The notes under the pieces: model-generated
Databases searched by the model: none
The model's input: the letters and a program-made list of their open reading frames with translations, nothing else
What the model was told of the DNA's origin: nothing
Shown here: positions 27,707 to 38,096 of the stretch, in pieces
Layout: each line of letters opens with the position of its first letter
How positions within the stretch are numbered: the first letter of the stretch is position 1
Position numbers and translations under genes: made by a program
Assembly (NCBI GenBank): GCA_040902655.1
Contig: JBBDWV010000016.1
Coordinates: 104,756 to 168,755 of the forward strand
Direction of reading: 5' to 3'
Origin: Mycobacteriales bacterium
GTDB taxonomy: Bacteria > Actinomycetota > Actinomycetes > Mycobacteriales > SCTD01
Length of the DNA: 64,000 nucleotides

Positions 27707-28789
27707 TCACGATGTCGCCGGCAGCATGCGTGCCAGCGTCTCTGCCAACTGCTGGATCGTTCCGACCGAGGTGGCCAGACCCGCCTCCGCCACCGCTCGC
27801 GGCATCCCGAAGACCACGGAGGACTCCGCGTCCTGCGCCAGCACCGGTGCGCCGACCTGGCGCAGCGCGCGGGCGCCCTCGAGTCCGTCCGAGCCCATCC
27901 CGGTGAGCACCACGCCCGCTGCACCCGCGCCGTACGCCGCGGCCAGCGAGCTGAACAGCACCGACGCCGATGGGCGGAAGCCGGCGATCGGTGGGGTGTC
28001 CGACAGCACGACGCGCCCGGCGCGCCCCACCTGCAGGTGGCACCGGTCGGGCGCGACGTAGATCCGGCCCCGCACCAGCGGCTCGTCCTGCTCGGCGAGC
28101 GTCACCGGGAGCGACGTGGCGCCGCCGAGCCACGACCTCAGCCCCGGGGCGAAACCGTCGGCGATGTGCTGCACGACCAGGACCGGCACGGACAGTCGCG
28201 TCGGCAGCAGCTCGAGCAGCCGGTAGAGCGCCGCCGGCCCTCCGGTGGACGCAGCCACGCCGACCGCACGCAGCGGCACCGCCGGCCGCACCCCGGCTTC
28301 CGGCACCGGCACCGGCACCGGCTGGCTTGCCGGGGCCTCGGCACCGCTGACGTCGAGGTACCGGCGGACCGGGTGCACGCCGGCCAGCAGCCGGACCAGC
28401 CGGACGAACCGCTGGGAGTCCTGCAGGAAGGTCGGCGAGCCGGGGCCGGCCGGCTTGGGGGCCAGGCTCAGCGCCCCGGCCTGCACGGCCCGCAGCGACA
28501 GCGCGACGTCGTGCGCGTCGTGGTGAGCGGTGACCACCAGGATCGGCGTCGGAAAGCGCATCATGATCTGCCGGGTCGCCTCGATCCCGTCCAGGTGCGG
28601 CATCTCGATGTCCATGACGACGATGGACGGGCGCAGCGCGGCGACCTGCTCGACGGCCTGCCGGCCGTCACCCGCCTCACCCACCACGACCAGCCGCGGG
28701 TCGTCCGCGCACAGCTGGCGCATCAGCTCTCGGGACGTCCGGGAATCGTCGGCGAGGAACACCCGCACGGGCGGGGCGGCGGCGTTCAC
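27707..28789 (-). CDS. cheB: Chemotaxis-type protein-glutamate methylesterase CheB
   Basis: This 360-residue enzyme removes methyl groups from the receptor and is activated by phosphorylation. The REC domain (about 8-125) has VVMDIEMPHLDG. The catalytic domain (about 170-355) has the Ser in GVAASTGGP, the His in VVQHIADGF and the Asp in LTGMGSDGLEGA. The linker is Pro/Val-rich. It corresponds to WspF in the Wsp arrangement. GTG 28787-28789 overlaps the cheA stop. Confidence 0.95.
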   Translation of the reverse strand: MNAAAPPVRVFLADDSRTSRELMRQLCADDPRLVVVGEAGDGRQAVEQVAALRPSIVVMDIEMPHLDGIEATRQIMMRFPTPILVVTAHHDAHDVALSLRAVQAGALSLAPKPAGPGSPTFLQDSQRFVRLVRLLAGVHPVRRYLDVSGAEAPASQPVPVPVPEAGVRPAVPLRAVGVAASTGGPAALYRLLELLPTRLSVPVLVVQHIADGFAPGLRSWLGGATSLPVTLAEQDEPLVRGRIYVAPDRCHLQVGRAGRVVLSDTPPIAGFRPSASVLFSSLAAAYGAGAAGVVLTGMGSDGLEGARALRQVGAPVLAQDAESSVVFGMPRAVAEAGLATSVGTIQQLAETLARMLPATS

Positions 28790-30939
28790 AGCAGTCGCGC
28801 AATGGTGTCGAGCAGGGTGCCCTGCTGGAACTCGCCCTTGACGACGTACGCGTCGGCACCCGCCTCCAGCCCGCGCTGACGGTCCGCGGCGGTGTCGAGC
28901 GAGGTCACCAGCACGACGGGCAGCTCACGCAGCCGGGTCGAGCTGCGGATCCTGCGGCACAGGTCGATGCCGCTCATGCGCGGCATGTCGACGTCGGAGA
29001 CGACCAGGTCCGCGCCGTCGGCCTGCAGCTGCTCCCAGGCGTCGGCGCCGTCCACCGCCACTGCGACGGAGTAGCCGGCGGCCTCGAGGATGCTGCGCTC
29101 CAGCGCCCGAGTCGTGACGGTGTCCTCGGCCAGCAGGATCCGGGCGGCGGCGGTCGGGGCGGCGCTGGCCGTCGCCAGCACCAGCGGTGCGGCGGTACGG
29201 CCGACGGCCACCGGGTTGACGACCACGGCGGGCAGATCACCCTGGACCACGATCACGCCGAGGAGGCCGGGCGCTCCCGCCAGCCGTGCCGGGACCGGCT
29301 CGACCGCGACCTCGAACTCGTCCAGCAGCGCGTCGACCACCAGGACCACGTCCCCGCCGCGCGGCACGATCACCCCGATCAGGTCACCGTCGTCCAGGGC
29401 CTGGTCGCCGAAACCGAGCGCACCGGACAGCGACACGGCTCGCACGCTCCGGTCGCCGAGGGTGAGCAGCACCGAGCCCTCCACCTCGCGCAGCGCCTGC
29501 CGCTCGACCTGCACCACCCGGTCGACCGAGGCGGTGGGCACGGCGACCGTCTGTCCGCCGGTACGGACGAGCAGGACCCGGAGTACGGCCAGGGTCACCG
29601 GAGTCGTCAGCCGCACCTCGGTCCCGACGTCTGGCTGCGAGACGACCTGTAGGTTCCCGCCGAGCTGCTCGAGGCGGGCGCGAGCGGCATCCAGCCCCAC
29701 GCCCCGCCCGGAGACGGCGGTGACGTCGGCACGGCTGGACAGGCCGGGCACGAAGGCCAGCTCCATGTCGTCGTCCGGTGCCGCCAGTCCTCGCCGCTCG
29801 GCCGCCTCGCGCAGCCGACGGGCGTCGATCCCGGCTCCGTCGTCCCGCACCGTGACGTGCAGCATGCTGCCGTCCAGCGTGGCGACGACGCTGACCGTCC
29901 CGGTCGTGGACTTGCCGGCGGCGGCGCGCCCCGCGGGCTGCTCCAGACCGTGATCGACGGCGTTGCGGACCAGGTGCAGGAGCGGATCGCGCAGCGCGGC
30001 GATGACGCCGCGGTCGACGTCGATGTCGCCGCCCACCAGCTCGAACCGGGCTGCCTTTCCGGTGGTCGTGGCGACGTCCCGTACGACGCGGTCGAGCGAG
30101 CCGCAGGCGTCGGCGAAAGGCTGGGTGCGCAGGGACTGGGCGGCTTCGGCGACACCGGCGCTGGTGTGCTCCAGCGCGCGGTCGGTCACCTCCACCGACC
30201 GGGCGAGGGTAGTGACGGCCCGGGCTGCGTCGTCGAGCAGGGTGTCCAGCGAGTGCGCCACGCTGCCGGCGCGCTCCTGCCGGAGCGCGGCGCGCAGCCG
30301 GCTGCGTGCCGCCTCGACCCGTTCTGCGGCGTGCGCCGCCTGGTCGGCGACCTCGTGCAGTCGCCGGGTGGCGACCAGCCCCTCGCCGGCGCGGCGCAGC
30401 ACGGCGTCGAGCTTGTCGGCGCTGACACGCAGGGAGGCGGCCGGCTGTGCCGGGACGGACACCGGCTCCGCCGGTGCGGGCTGCGCCGGTGCGGGCTGCG
30501 CCGGTGCGGGCTCCGGGTGCGGCGGCTGCGCCCGCGCGGGCTGCTCGGGGCCGGCGGACCTCCCGCCGGTGGGCGGCCCGTCCGCCGGCGCGGCGGCGAC
30601 CTCGTGCAGGCCTGCGGCCAGTGCGGACAACGTGTCCGTCTCGCCGAGCAGCCGGGTGACCAGCGCGGAGTCCGGGTGCAGCTCCCCGTCGCGGACGGCG
30701 GCGAACGTGCTCTCCAGCCGGTCGCACACCTCGACGGCCTCCGGGACGGAGGCGGCGTGCGCTGCCCCCTTCAGGCTGTGCGCCGTGCGGAACAGCTCCT
30801 GCACGAGATCGGCGCCCGGCGCCTTGCCGGCATCCTGCTCCAGCCGGAGCAGCCCGGCGCCGAGGAGCTGCAGCCCGTCGTCGAGCTCCTCGGCGAACAA
30901 CGCCCGGAGCCGGTGCTGCAGCTGCTCGTCAGCGCCCAT
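28786..30939 (-). CDS. cheA: Hybrid histidine kinase CheA with C-terminal receiver domain
   Basis: This 717-residue kinase passes phosphate to the CheB and response regulator receivers. The HPt domain (about 1-115) has its His at about residue 54 in [14 protein letters not shown] Pro/Ala-rich linker with repeats of PAPAQ follows (about 130-170), then the H-kinase and ATPase domains ([27 protein letters not shown]), a CheW-like domain (about 440-580) and a C-terminal REC domain (about 600-717; Asp in [11 protein letters not shown], Lys in YVVKGEF). The CheA-REC fusion is the feature that defines WspE. It starts at ATG 30939, 11 bp inside the end of the MCP gene. Confidence 0.95.
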   Translation of the reverse strand: MGADEQLQHRLRALFAEELDDGLQLLGAGLLRLEQDAGKAPGADLVQELFRTAHSLKGAAHAASVPEAVEVCDRLESTFAAVRDGELHPDSALVTRLLGETDTLSALAAGLHEVAAAPADGPPTGGRSAGPEQPARAQPPHPEPAPAQPAPAQPAPAEPVSVPAQPAASLRVSADKLDAVLRRAGEGLVATRRLHEVADQAAHAAERVEAARSRLRAALRQERAGSVAHSLDTLLDDAARAVTTLARSVEVTDRALEHTSAGVAEAAQSLRTQPFADACGSLDRVVRDVATTTGKAARFELVGGDIDVDRGVIAALRDPLLHLVRNAVDHGLEQPAGRAAAGKSTTGTVSVVATLDGSMLHVTVRDDGAGIDARRLREAAERRGLAAPDDDMELAFVPGLSSRADVTAVSGRGVGLDAARARLEQLGGNLQVVSQPDVGTEVRLTTPVTLAVLRVLLVRTGGQTVAVPTASVDRVVQVERQALREVEGSVLLTLGDRSVRAVSLSGALGFGDQALDDGDLIGVIVPRGGDVVLVVDALLDEFEVAVEPVPARLAGAPGLLGVIVVQGDLPAVVVNPVAVGRTAAPLVLATASAAPTAAARILLAEDTVTTRALERSILEAAGYSVAVAVDGADAWEQLQADGADLVVSDVDMPRMSGIDLCRRIRSSTRLRELPVVLVTSLDTAADRQRGLEAGADAYVVKGEFQQGTLLDTIARLL

Positions 30940-32395
30940 CGGCAGCGGCTCCCACCAGCTCCTTCAGCTCGGCGGACACCCGGTGCAGGTCGCGGGCGGC
31001 CTGCTCGGCCTCGCGAGCCGACCTGGTGTTCTGCTCCATCACCTGCTCGATGTTGCGCATCGCCTCGCCGATCTGCCCGGTCACCACGGCCTGCTGCACC
31101 GAGGAGGCCGCGATCTGCTCGCCGGCCTCGGCGGCAGAGGCGACGTTGTCGGACAGCTCACGGATGGTCTGGCCGGCCTGCTCGGTGCGGCTGACGCCGT
31201 CCGCCACCCGCTTGGTGCCCTCCTCGCTGGCCATCACCGCCGTCGTCGTGCCCTGCTGGATCTCGCCCAGGATCTGGGAGACCTGCGCGGTGGCACGGCG
31301 GGACTGTCCGGCCAGGCCGCGCACCTCCCCGGCCACGACGGAGAACCCCTTGCCGTGCTCGCCGGCCCGAGCCGCCTCGATCGCGGCGTTCAGCGCCAGC
31401 AGGTGCGTCTGCCCGGCGATCTCCTCCACCGCCGAGACGATGTCGGAGATCGCCTGGGCCCGCTCGGCCAGCTCGACGACCGTACGGGCTGTCGTGTCGA
31501 CCTGCTCACGGATCGCCACCATCCCCGCCGCGGACTCCGCGACGGCGCGTGTCCCGTCGTGCGCGACCTCGGCGGCACGCTGGGCCTGCTCCGCCACCGC
31601 CCGGGCCCGCTCGGCGCTCTGCTGCGCGGTCTGGACGAGTTCCTCCACCGTCGAGACGGTCTCCTGCACGGCCGCCGCCTGCTGCGCCGAACCGGACACC
31701 TGCTGGGTGGTCCCGGCCAGCACCTCGGCGGCGGCGGCGTCGACCGTGAGCGCCAGCCCCGACAGCCGGCGGGAGATGCGGTTCGTGAGCCACAGGCCGA
31801 CCAGGAGTGCCGCGAGGAAGGCCACGGCGCCCAAGGCCCAGACCAGGTTCGTCGCTTCCTGGGCAGCGCTGTCGGAATCCGCCACGGCCGAGTCGATCTG
31901 CTCTTCCTGCAAGGCGATGAACTCGTTCAGCAGGGTCTCGAGCCGAAGGAGCGCCGGGGCCTGCCGCTCGGCGAACAGCGTCCCGATCGCCGCGGTCGTG
32001 ATCCCCGGCCGCTGGGCGTCCCGCATCACCGCCGCAGACTCCTCCAACCAGCGGTCCCGGGCCGGCCGCACCTGCGCCACCAGCTGGCGCCCCGCCTCGG
32101 TGTAGACGCGACTCTCCAGGGCGGCGACGGCCTCCTCCGTCCGCCCCTCTGCCTCCTGGATCTGGGCCAGGTAGCCGGCGTCCCGGGTCAGCAGATAGCC
32201 GCGACTGGCGTTGGCCCGCTCGTGCACCGCGGCGTTCGTCCGGTGCGCATCGCTCACCAGTCTCGCGTCGCGGTCGATGACCTGGTTCTTCGCGGTGAGG
32301 ACGCTCTGGAGGGCCAGGACGGCCACCAGGATCATCGCCAGGGTGGCCAAGAGCGGCACCGCGTAGCCCGCGAGCACCTGCTTGCGGATCGTCAT
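30929..32395 (-). CDS. Methyl-accepting chemotaxis protein, Wsp-type receptor
   Basis: This 488-residue receptor has a membrane segment at about 9-32 and an external domain at about 33-185 with CHASE3-like features ([20 protein letters not shown]). A second membrane segment lies at about 188-210, and the cytoplasmic signalling domain ends the protein. The hairpin tip has [39 protein letters not shown], the canonical MCP kinase-activating region. It is short, and a HAMP domain is weak or absent. It starts at ATG 32393-32395, overlapping the cheW stop. Its ligand is unknown; Wsp receptors often respond to surface contact or envelope stress. Confidence 0.93.
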   Translation of the reverse strand: MTIRKQVLAGYAVPLLATLAMILVAVLALQSVLTAKNQVIDRDARLVSDAHRTNAAVHERANASRGYLLTRDAGYLAQIQEAEGRTEEAVAALESRVYTEAGRQLVAQVRPARDRWLEESAAVMRDAQRPGITTAAIGTLFAERQAPALLRLETLLNEFIALQEEQIDSAVADSDSAAQEATNLVWALGAVAFLAALLVGLWLTNRISRRLSGLALTVDAAAAEVLAGTTQQVSGSAQQAAAVQETVSTVEELVQTAQQSAERARAVAEQAQRAAEVAHDGTRAVAESAAGMVAIREQVDTTARTVVELAERAQAISDIVSAVEEIAGQTHLLALNAAIEAARAGEHGKGFSVVAGEVRGLAGQSRRATAQVSQILGEIQQGTTTAVMASEEGTKRVADGVSRTEQAGQTIRELSDNVASAAEAGEQIAASSVQQAVVTGQIGEAMRNIEQVMEQNTRSAREAEQAARDLHRVSAELKELVGAAADGR

Positions 32396-32934
32396 GGTTG
32401 TTGCCACGAGGGCTCCTTCGTCGGGTCGGGCGGCGTGAGCGAGAGCCGGGGGTCGCGCAGCAGGACGGCGGGGTCCAGAACGAGGTCGCCGCCGGGAAGG
32501 AGCGCGGTGACCAGCCCGCCCGGCTCGGCCGGCGAGCTCAGCTCCTGCCGGCTGACCGTGACGATGTCCACGGTCGTGTCGGCGAGCAGCCCGAGCGGGG
32601 CCCGGGCGTGGTCCAGCACGATCACCCACTGCTGGTCGGGAGGGACGGATCCGGGCAGGCCGAGCAGGACGGCCAGGGCCGCGACAGCCAGGGCGTCTCC
32701 GTGCCCGCCCACCAGGCCGGTCAGTGCACCGCGGCCACCGGGCACCTGCGCCACCGGCCCCGGCGGGAGCACCTCCCGGATGCTGCCGACGGGGATCGCG
32801 ACCTGCTGCCCGCCGGCGATGACGACGAGCAGGTCCACCGTGTCGTCGTCCTGCCGCTCGGCCAGCGGACGGGCCAGCTCGGCGGCGCGGGCGGCCAGCA
32901 GGACGTCGTCCCCGGTGCGCGTCGGCGGCGGCAT
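32392..32934 (-). CDS. CheW-like adaptor (second, WspD-like)
   Basis: This 180-residue protein contains one CheW domain, [24 protein letters not shown] (about 33-60) through [14 protein letters not shown]. It should link the receptor to the kinase. The N-terminal 30 residues are Asp/Arg-rich and the C-terminus is Pro-rich. ATG 32932-32934 shares the A of the cheR TGA. It is one of two CheW genes flanking cheR, as in Wsp operons. Confidence 0.88.
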   Translation of the reverse strand: MPPPTRTGDDVLLAARAAELARPLAERQDDDTVDLLVVIAGGQQVAIPVGSIREVLPPGPVAQVPGGRGALTGLVGGHGDALAVAALAVLLGLPGSVPPDQQWVIVLDHARAPLGLLADTTVDIVTVSRQELSSPAEPGGLVTALLPGGDLVLDPAVLLRDPRLSLTPPDPTKEPSWQQP

Positions 32935-34340
32935 CAACCACCGGCCGGGTGGTGGGACAGGTAGCGCGCGGCGATGGCGGCCAGGTGCCCGGCAGGCAGG
33001 TCGCCGACCAGGGCGACCGGAGCGTCGTCGGGCGCCGCCGCCAGCAGCCGGGAGCCGTTGCGGAAGCTGCGCCGCGCCCGCTCGGCGTTCCCGCGGGCAT
33101 GCTCCACCTGACCCAGCAGCAGGTGCGCCGCGGCCAGCTCCGGCCCGAGGTAGACGGCTGAGGACGCCGCCTCCGCCGCCTCGTCGAGCCGCCCTGCCTC
33201 CAGCAGCACCACACCCGCGAGGTACCTCAGCTCCACGTCCAGCGGATGGGCCTGCGCCGCGTCGCCGGCGATGCGGCATGCCTCGGCGACGCGCCCGGCG
33301 TCGCCGAGGAGCCGGATCTGCTCGGCCAGCGCGGTGGCCGGCGTCGCCGCCGGGACCGGCGCGGGTATCGCCGCCGGGGCGGGCGGCCGCGCCGGTGACC
33401 GGTGGGCAGGTCGGGCGGCCGGGCGGCGGCGGTGGGCCTCGGGTGCCCCCGGCCGCGCGGAGGATCGCGGCTGCGACACGGCGGGCGGTAGCGCCGTCGC
33501 GGGCTGCAGCGCCGACACGGGGGGCGGCAGCCCCGGGAGGCCGGCGCGGGCGCGGCGGTAGGCCAGCCCGTACCGGGTGCGCACCGGCTCCAGCCCGGGC
33601 GCGTCCAGCGGCGGGTCCCCAGCGGCGGTGATCAGCCAGCCGTCCTGCGTGAGGGCACTGGCGAGCACCGCGGAGGCCCGCTGCACCGCCTCCCGGGTGA
33701 GGTAGATCAGCAGGTTGCGGCACAGCACGACGTCGAACCTGCCCGGCGGCGGCGGACCGTTGAGCAGGTTGCGCTGCACGAACCGGGTGCGCTGCCGTAG
33801 CTGCTCGGCGATCTGGAAGTGCCCGTCCCGCTCCCGGAAGTGCGTGGCCTGCTCAGCCGGCGTCGTCGAGCGCATGGACCACGGCCCGTACGTGCCGCGG
33901 CGGGCCTTGTCCAGCGCCCGGCCGGAGGCATCGCTGCCGACGACGGTGCAGCGCTCCCCGAGCCCCGCCTCCTCCGCCAGGGCGGCGAGCGTGAAGGGCT
34001 CCTCCCCACTGGCGCACCCGGCGCTCCACAGGGTGATGCTCTGCTCCGGTCCTGACCGGGCAGCGAGTTCCGGGAGGACGAGCGCACGCAGCAGGTCGCA
34101 CTGCACCCGGTCCCGGAAGAAGTAGGTCTCGCCGACGGTCACCTGCGCGACCAGCCGGTCATGCACCTGCCCAGGACGGGAGACCGCGTCGAGGAAGAGC
34201 TCGGGCGACAGGCCGGAGGCGACGCGCTGCGCCTCGATCGCCGCCAGCAGCCGGGTCCGGCGCGGCCCGCTGAAACTGAGCCCCAGAGCCGCCTCGAGAT
34301 AGCCGACGACGGCGGTGGAGCGGTCGGTCGAGGTCGTCAC
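32934..34340 (-). CDS. cheR: CheR methyltransferase with C-terminal TPR repeats (WspC-like)
   Basis: This 468-residue enzyme methylates receptor glutamates using S-adenosylmethionine. The N-terminal helical part and SAM domain (about 10-260) show [47 protein letters not shown] and [14 protein letters not shown] Pro/Ala/Arg-rich linker (about 270-325) leads to two to three TPR-like repeats (about 330-440: [48 protein letters not shown]). A CheR-TPR fusion is the WspC architecture. GTG 34338-34340 overlaps the upstream cheW stop. Confidence 0.93.
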   Translation of the reverse strand: MTTSTDRSTAVVGYLEAALGLSFSGPRRTRLLAAIEAQRVASGLSPELFLDAVSRPGQVHDRLVAQVTVGETYFFRDRVQCDLLRALVLPELAARSGPEQSITLWSAGCASGEEPFTLAALAEEAGLGERCTVVGSDASGRALDKARRGTYGPWSMRSTTPAEQATHFRERDGHFQIAEQLRQRTRFVQRNLLNGPPPPGRFDVVLCRNLLIYLTREAVQRASAVLASALTQDGWLITAAGDPPLDAPGLEPVRTRYGLAYRRARAGLPGLPPPVSALQPATALPPAVSQPRSSARPGAPEAHRRRPAARPAHRSPARPPAPAAIPAPVPAATPATALAEQIRLLGDAGRVAEACRIAGDAAQAHPLDVELRYLAGVVLLEAGRLDEAAEAASSAVYLGPELAAAHLLLGQVEHARGNAERARRSFRNGSRLLAAAPDDAPVALVGDLPAGHLAAIAARYLSHHPAGG

Positions 34341-34858
34341 CGCGACGCTGCCGCGAGCGCCTGCTGCAGCGCCTCGTCCAGTGCTGCCGACTCACCGCTG
34401 GACAGGAAGCCCTGGACGTCGAGGATGACGAGCAGCCCGTCCGGGAGCACGGCCACACCCGAGCTGCGCACCGCCTCCGCCGCGCCGGCCACCGCGTCGT
34501 CGACCGTCTCGGCGGGCACCGTGAGCATGTCCACTGCAGCGTCGACCAGCAGAGCCACCTCGCGGTCGGGCAGAGCCAGCACCACCAGCCGGTCCTCGAG
34601 CCGCAACGTCCGACCCGGCAGACCCAGCCGACGACGCAGGTCCAGCACCGGCAGCGGCCGGCCGCGCCGATTCACCATGCCGACGACGACCTCGGGGGCG
34701 TCCGGAAGTCGGGCGAGCTGCACCGCCGGATGGATCTCGACCACCACGTGGGCCGGCAGCGCACAGCGGTGCCCGTCCACGTCCACGACGAGCAGCGTCA
34801 CCGACTCAGCAGCCGTACCGTCCGGTGTGGTGACAGGCAGCCGCAGGGACGGCTCCAT
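34337..34858 (-). CDS. CheW-like adaptor (first gene of the Wsp-like operon)
   Basis: This 173-residue protein has a single CheW domain (about 18-150): VTLLVVDVDGHRCALPAHVVVEIHPAVQ, VGMVNRRGRPLPVLDLRRRLGLP and VLALPDREVALLVDAAVDMLTV. ATG 34856-34858 is chosen because GGAGG lies nine bases upstream; the ATG at 34867 abuts that site. It opens an operon of seven genes that all overlap or lie within 15 bp. Confidence 0.88.
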   Translation of the reverse strand: MEPSLRLPVTTPDGTAAESVTLLVVDVDGHRCALPAHVVVEIHPAVQLARLPDAPEVVVGMVNRRGRPLPVLDLRRRLGLPGRTLRLEDRLVVLALPDREVALLVDAAVDMLTVPAETVDDAVAGAAEAVRSSGVAVLPDGLLVILDVQGFLSSGESAALDEALQQALAAASR

Positions 34859-34867
34859 GCGCTGCAT

Positions 34868-34872
34868 CCTCC
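34868..34872 (-). promoter_or_regulatory. Ribosome binding site deciding the first cheW start
   Basis: GGAGG on the minus strand directly precedes ATG 34867, too close to serve it, and is nine bases from ATG 34858. The second ATG is therefore the likelier start. The remaining 164 bp up to the secreted propeller gene show no clear promoter. Confidence 0.6.
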
Positions 34873-35036
34873 GGTTCCGCAGATGTCGCTCGGCAGGTCG
34901 GCACGGCGGGACACCGGTCCAGCCGAAAAGCTAGCCCCTCCCGGCTCCGGCCGCGCGACTTCTACCCACATCGGCCGGGTGCGAAGCCGATCATGCCCGA
35001 CGCAGCCGCGCGCGACTCCACCCGCACGTCGTGCCG

Positions 35037-36758
35037 CTACAGCTTGTTCAGCCGCGCGAGCGAGGACCACCAGGCCGTACGGGTACGCGTCGAGGCGTAG
35101 TCGTACACGCTTCCGCCGACCACGCCGGCGGCGACCGCACCGTCCACGTACGCCCGGATGTCGCTGTCGCTGACCTGCGTGCCGTCGGCGGCGGGGTAGC
35201 CGCGACCGGCGATGTGGACGGGTCGACCGGTCCACGAGGCCGCGTAGCGCGCGTTGGTGGCGGTGTAGTCGCGGACGCAGGCGTCCCGGCAGGTCTTGGG
35301 CCAGTACGACATCGGCAGCACGAGGTCGGCGCTCTGCCCGACGCCCTTCCACGGGAAGCCCTCCCAGGTCTCGCCGGCCTCGTCGGTCGCGGTCGGCTGC
35401 GGGGTGATCGCCGTCAGGGGGGCGTTCGTGCGGGCACGGACCTGCCGCAGGTGCTCGACGGCACGGCTGTTCATCGTCGTGCGCGGCACCTCGTTGCTGC
35501 TGCCGATGCCGGTGTGCGCCTCGATGTCGACGCCGACCGCGTCGAAGCGGCCTCCGGCCGGGGTGACCACATCGGCGATGACCATGGTGCGCCGCAGGTC
35601 GCGGGCCATGTCGCCGTAGCCGGGCAGGTACCACCCGACGGCGGAGATCCCCCGGGCGTGTGCGGCGTCCACCCACTGGACGGCGTCCGGGGACAGGTCG
35701 AAGGACGCGCTGAAGCGGGAGGTCTGGAGGTAGACGGTGCGTACGCCGCGGCTGCGCAGGTCGTCGAGCGCGGCGGCCCGGTCGAGCGAGGCGTAGTCAT
35801 AGAGGTCGACCCACGCGCCGAGGCCGTGGAAGACCGAGACGCCGCCCAGCGCCGTCCACAGGCTCCAGGCGCCGTCCGCCGGGCGGCTGCGCAGCACGTA
35901 GCGCCCCTGGGGGTCGCGGGCCACGACGACGGTCTCACCGGTGGAGGTGACGACCGCGCCCGGGCCGGACCGGACCGCACCGGGCAGGGTCGAGTAGCCC
36001 GACCAGCCCGTGCCTCGGACAAAGGACTTCAGCCGCAGGGCTCCGTCACCGCCGCGGACGAGGACGTCGAGCCGGCCGTCGCCGGTGGTCACCGCCGCCG
36101 GCTCGGAGTAGAGCGTGCCGCCGAGGGAGGACCAGCGCGACCAGCCGCCGCCGGGATAGTAGAGGTGCACCAGCGCCCCGTTGGTCCCGCGGGCGAAGAC
36201 GTCCAGCCGGCCCGGGACCATCGACACGGCAGCGGGTGCGGAGGCCAGCGAGCCGCCGAGGCGCTCCCAGGCGAACCAGCGCCCGCCCGCGAACCACGTG
36301 TGCAGCAGCGTCCCGTCCGTGCCGCGGGCGAAGACGTCGAGTCGGCCCGGCGCCCAGGAGACGACGGTGGGGGCGCCTGCGAAGCGACCGCCCAGATGGA
36401 TCCAGGGCGACCAGCGGCCGTCCACCGCGTACTTCTGGACCAGCTGGCCGGACCCGCCGCGGGCGAAGACGTCGGTACGGCCGGCGGTCATCGACACCGC
36501 GGCCGGCTTCGAGGTGATCGTGCCGCCGAGAGAGGTGGTCCGGGACCAGCGCCCGGCCTCGTCCCGGACCTGCCGCTGCGGCGTTCCGCCCGGGGCGCGG
36601 GTGTAGACCTCGAGCACCCCCGGGCGGGGCTCGACCAGCGCGGGCGAGGCGAGCTCCAGCGCCGCTGTGTCGGCGTACTGCGCGGCCGACGCCGGCGCGG
36701 CAGGGCTGAGGAGGGCGGCGAGCAGGGCGGACAGGGCGAGCAGGGTGGCGCGGCGCAT
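35037..36758 (-). CDS. Secreted beta-propeller protein with C-terminal glycoside-hydrolase-like barrel
   Basis: This 573-residue protein has a signal peptide (about 1-26, MRRATLLALSALL... ending ASA). Next come six repeats of about 45 residues (about 35-315), each following LGGxxxSxPAAVSxxPGRLDVFARGTDGxLxH and ending in a WSxW-type motif, as in PLL-like lectin propellers. The C-terminal part (about 318-573) looks like a TIM barrel: VDLYDYASLDRAAALDDLRSRGV, YLQTSRF, GWYLPGYGD, VGVDIEAHTG and VLPMSYWP. An acidic pair in VDIEAH could be catalytic. Binding and cutting an extracellular sugar polymer is plausible. No exact family is recognised. Confidence 0.78.
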   Translation of the reverse strand: MRRATLLALSALLAALLSPAAPASAAQYADTAALELASPALVEPRPGVLEVYTRAPGGTPQRQVRDEAGRWSRTTSLGGTITSKPAAVSMTAGRTDVFARGGSGQLVQKYAVDGRWSPWIHLGGRFAGAPTVVSWAPGRLDVFARGTDGTLLHTWFAGGRWFAWERLGGSLASAPAAVSMVPGRLDVFARGTNGALVHLYYPGGGWSRWSSLGGTLYSEPAAVTTGDGRLDVLVRGGDGALRLKSFVRGTGWSGYSTLPGAVRSGPGAVVTSTGETVVVARDPQGRYVLRSRPADGAWSLWTALGGVSVFHGLGAWVDLYDYASLDRAAALDDLRSRGVRTVYLQTSRFSASFDLSPDAVQWVDAAHARGISAVGWYLPGYGDMARDLRRTMVIADVVTPAGGRFDAVGVDIEAHTGIGSSNEVPRTTMNSRAVEHLRQVRARTNAPLTAITPQPTATDEAGETWEGFPWKGVGQSADLVLPMSYWPKTCRDACVRDYTATNARYAASWTGRPVHIAGRGYPAADGTQVSDSDIRAYVDGAVAAGVVGGSVYDYASTRTRTAWWSSLARLNKL

Positions 36759-36810
36759 GTGGCCAGGATGCCTGCGGCCAGGGTGTTTCGCAGCCGAACG
36801 GCGCGAGCCG

Positions 36811-38058
36811 TCAGCTCCGCACGTGCCCGTCGCCGGTGACGACGTAGGTGGTGCTCGTGAGCTCCGGCAGGCCCATCGGCCCGCGCGCGTGCAGCTTCTG
36901 CGTACTGATTCCGATCTCGGCACCGAAGCCGAACTCGCCGCCGTCGGTGAACCGGGTCGAGGCGTTCACCATCACCGCGGCGCTGTCCAGCGACCGCACG
37001 AAGCGACCGGCCTCCGCCACGTCCCTGGTGACGATGGCCTCGGTGTGACCGCTGCCCCAGCGGCGGATGTGCGCGACCGCCTCGTCGAGGGAGTCGACGA
37101 CACCGACGGCGAGGTCGAGCGAGAGGTACTCCGCGGCCCAGTCCTCGTCCGAGACCGCAAGCGCGCCGACGTCGTAGGTCCGCGCGCGCTCGTCGGCGTG
37201 CCGGGTGACGCCGGCGTCCTCCAGCGCCCGGACGACGAGCGGCAGGAACTCTCCCGCCACGTCCCTGTGCACCAGCAGCGTCTCGGCGGCGTTGCAGACA
37301 CTCGGCCGGTGGGTCTTGCTGTTCATGGTGATGTCGACCGCCATCTGCAGGTCGGCGGAGGCATCGACATAGACCGTGCAGTTGCCCACCCCGGTCTCGA
37401 TGACCGGCACCTGCGACTCGCTGACGACCGCCTGGATCAGGCCGGCGCCGCCACGTGGGATGAGGACGTCGACCAGGCCGCGAGCCTGCATCAGCTCCTT
37501 CACGCTGGACCGATCGGTGCCGGGCACCAGCGAGATGCTGTCCGGCGGCACGCCTGCGGAGGTCGCCGCCGCCGCCAGCACGTCGACCAGCACAAAGTTG
37601 GATCGGTAGGCGCTGGCGCTGCCGCGCAGCAGCACGGCGTTGCCGCTCTTGAGGCAGAGCCCCGCGGCGTCGGCGGTGACGTTCGGCCGGGCTTCGTACA
37701 CGATCCCGACCACGCCGAGCGGGACCCGGATCTGCCGCAGCTCCAGGCCGTTGGGCAGCCGGCTGCCGCGGACGACCTCGCCGACCGGGTCGGGCAGCGT
37801 GGCGACGTGGCGCAGGCCGTCGGCCATGGCGCCGACCCGCGCCGTCGTCAGCGCCAGGCGGTCGAGCAGCGCCTCGCTCGTGCCGCCCTCTCGCCCGGCC
37901 TGCACGTCCTCGGCGTTCGCGGCCAGCACCCGGTCGGTGTGCTCGACCAGCGCGTCGGCCATCGCGTACAGCGCCGCGTCCTTGTCCTTGCGGGGCAGCG
38001 GCGCGAGCCCTGCCGCCGCTACCCGTGCGCGCCTGGCAACCTCGACGACCTCGCTCAT
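36811..38058 (-). CDS. proA: Gamma-glutamyl phosphate reductase ProA
   Basis: This 415-residue enzyme reduces gamma-glutamyl phosphate with NADPH, the second step of proline synthesis. It shows [35 protein letters not shown], the catalytic Cys in [12 protein letters not shown] and the end [19 protein letters not shown]. It begins at ATG 38056-38058, 38 bp after proB, and is the last of the obgE-proB-proA run. Confidence 0.97.
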   Translation of the reverse strand: MSEVVEVARRARVAAAGLAPLPRKDKDAALYAMADALVEHTDRVLAANAEDVQAGREGGTSEALLDRLALTTARVGAMADGLRHVATLPDPVGEVVRGSRLPNGLELRQIRVPLGVVGIVYEARPNVTADAAGLCLKSGNAVLLRGSASAYRSNFVLVDVLAAAATSAGVPPDSISLVPGTDRSSVKELMQARGLVDVLIPRGGAGLIQAVVSESQVPVIETGVGNCTVYVDASADLQMAVDITMNSKTHRPSVCNAAETLLVHRDVAGEFLPLVVRALEDAGVTRHADERARTYDVGALAVSDEDWAAEYLSLDLAVGVVDSLDEAVAHIRRWGSGHTEAIVTRDVAEAGRFVRSLDSAAVMVNASTRFTDGGEFGFGAEIGISTQKLHARGPMGLPELTSTTYVVTGDGHVRS

Positions 38059-38096
38059 GGCATCGAGAGTACGGCGCGCCGCGCTGCGGCTGGGCC

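Noticed and set aside
29963..33631. Plus-strand open frame of 1222 codons
   Set aside because: It is antisense to cheA, mcp, cheW and cheR, which have clear domains; its translation is low-complexity Arg/Ser/Ala as expected from the opposite strand of GC-rich genes.
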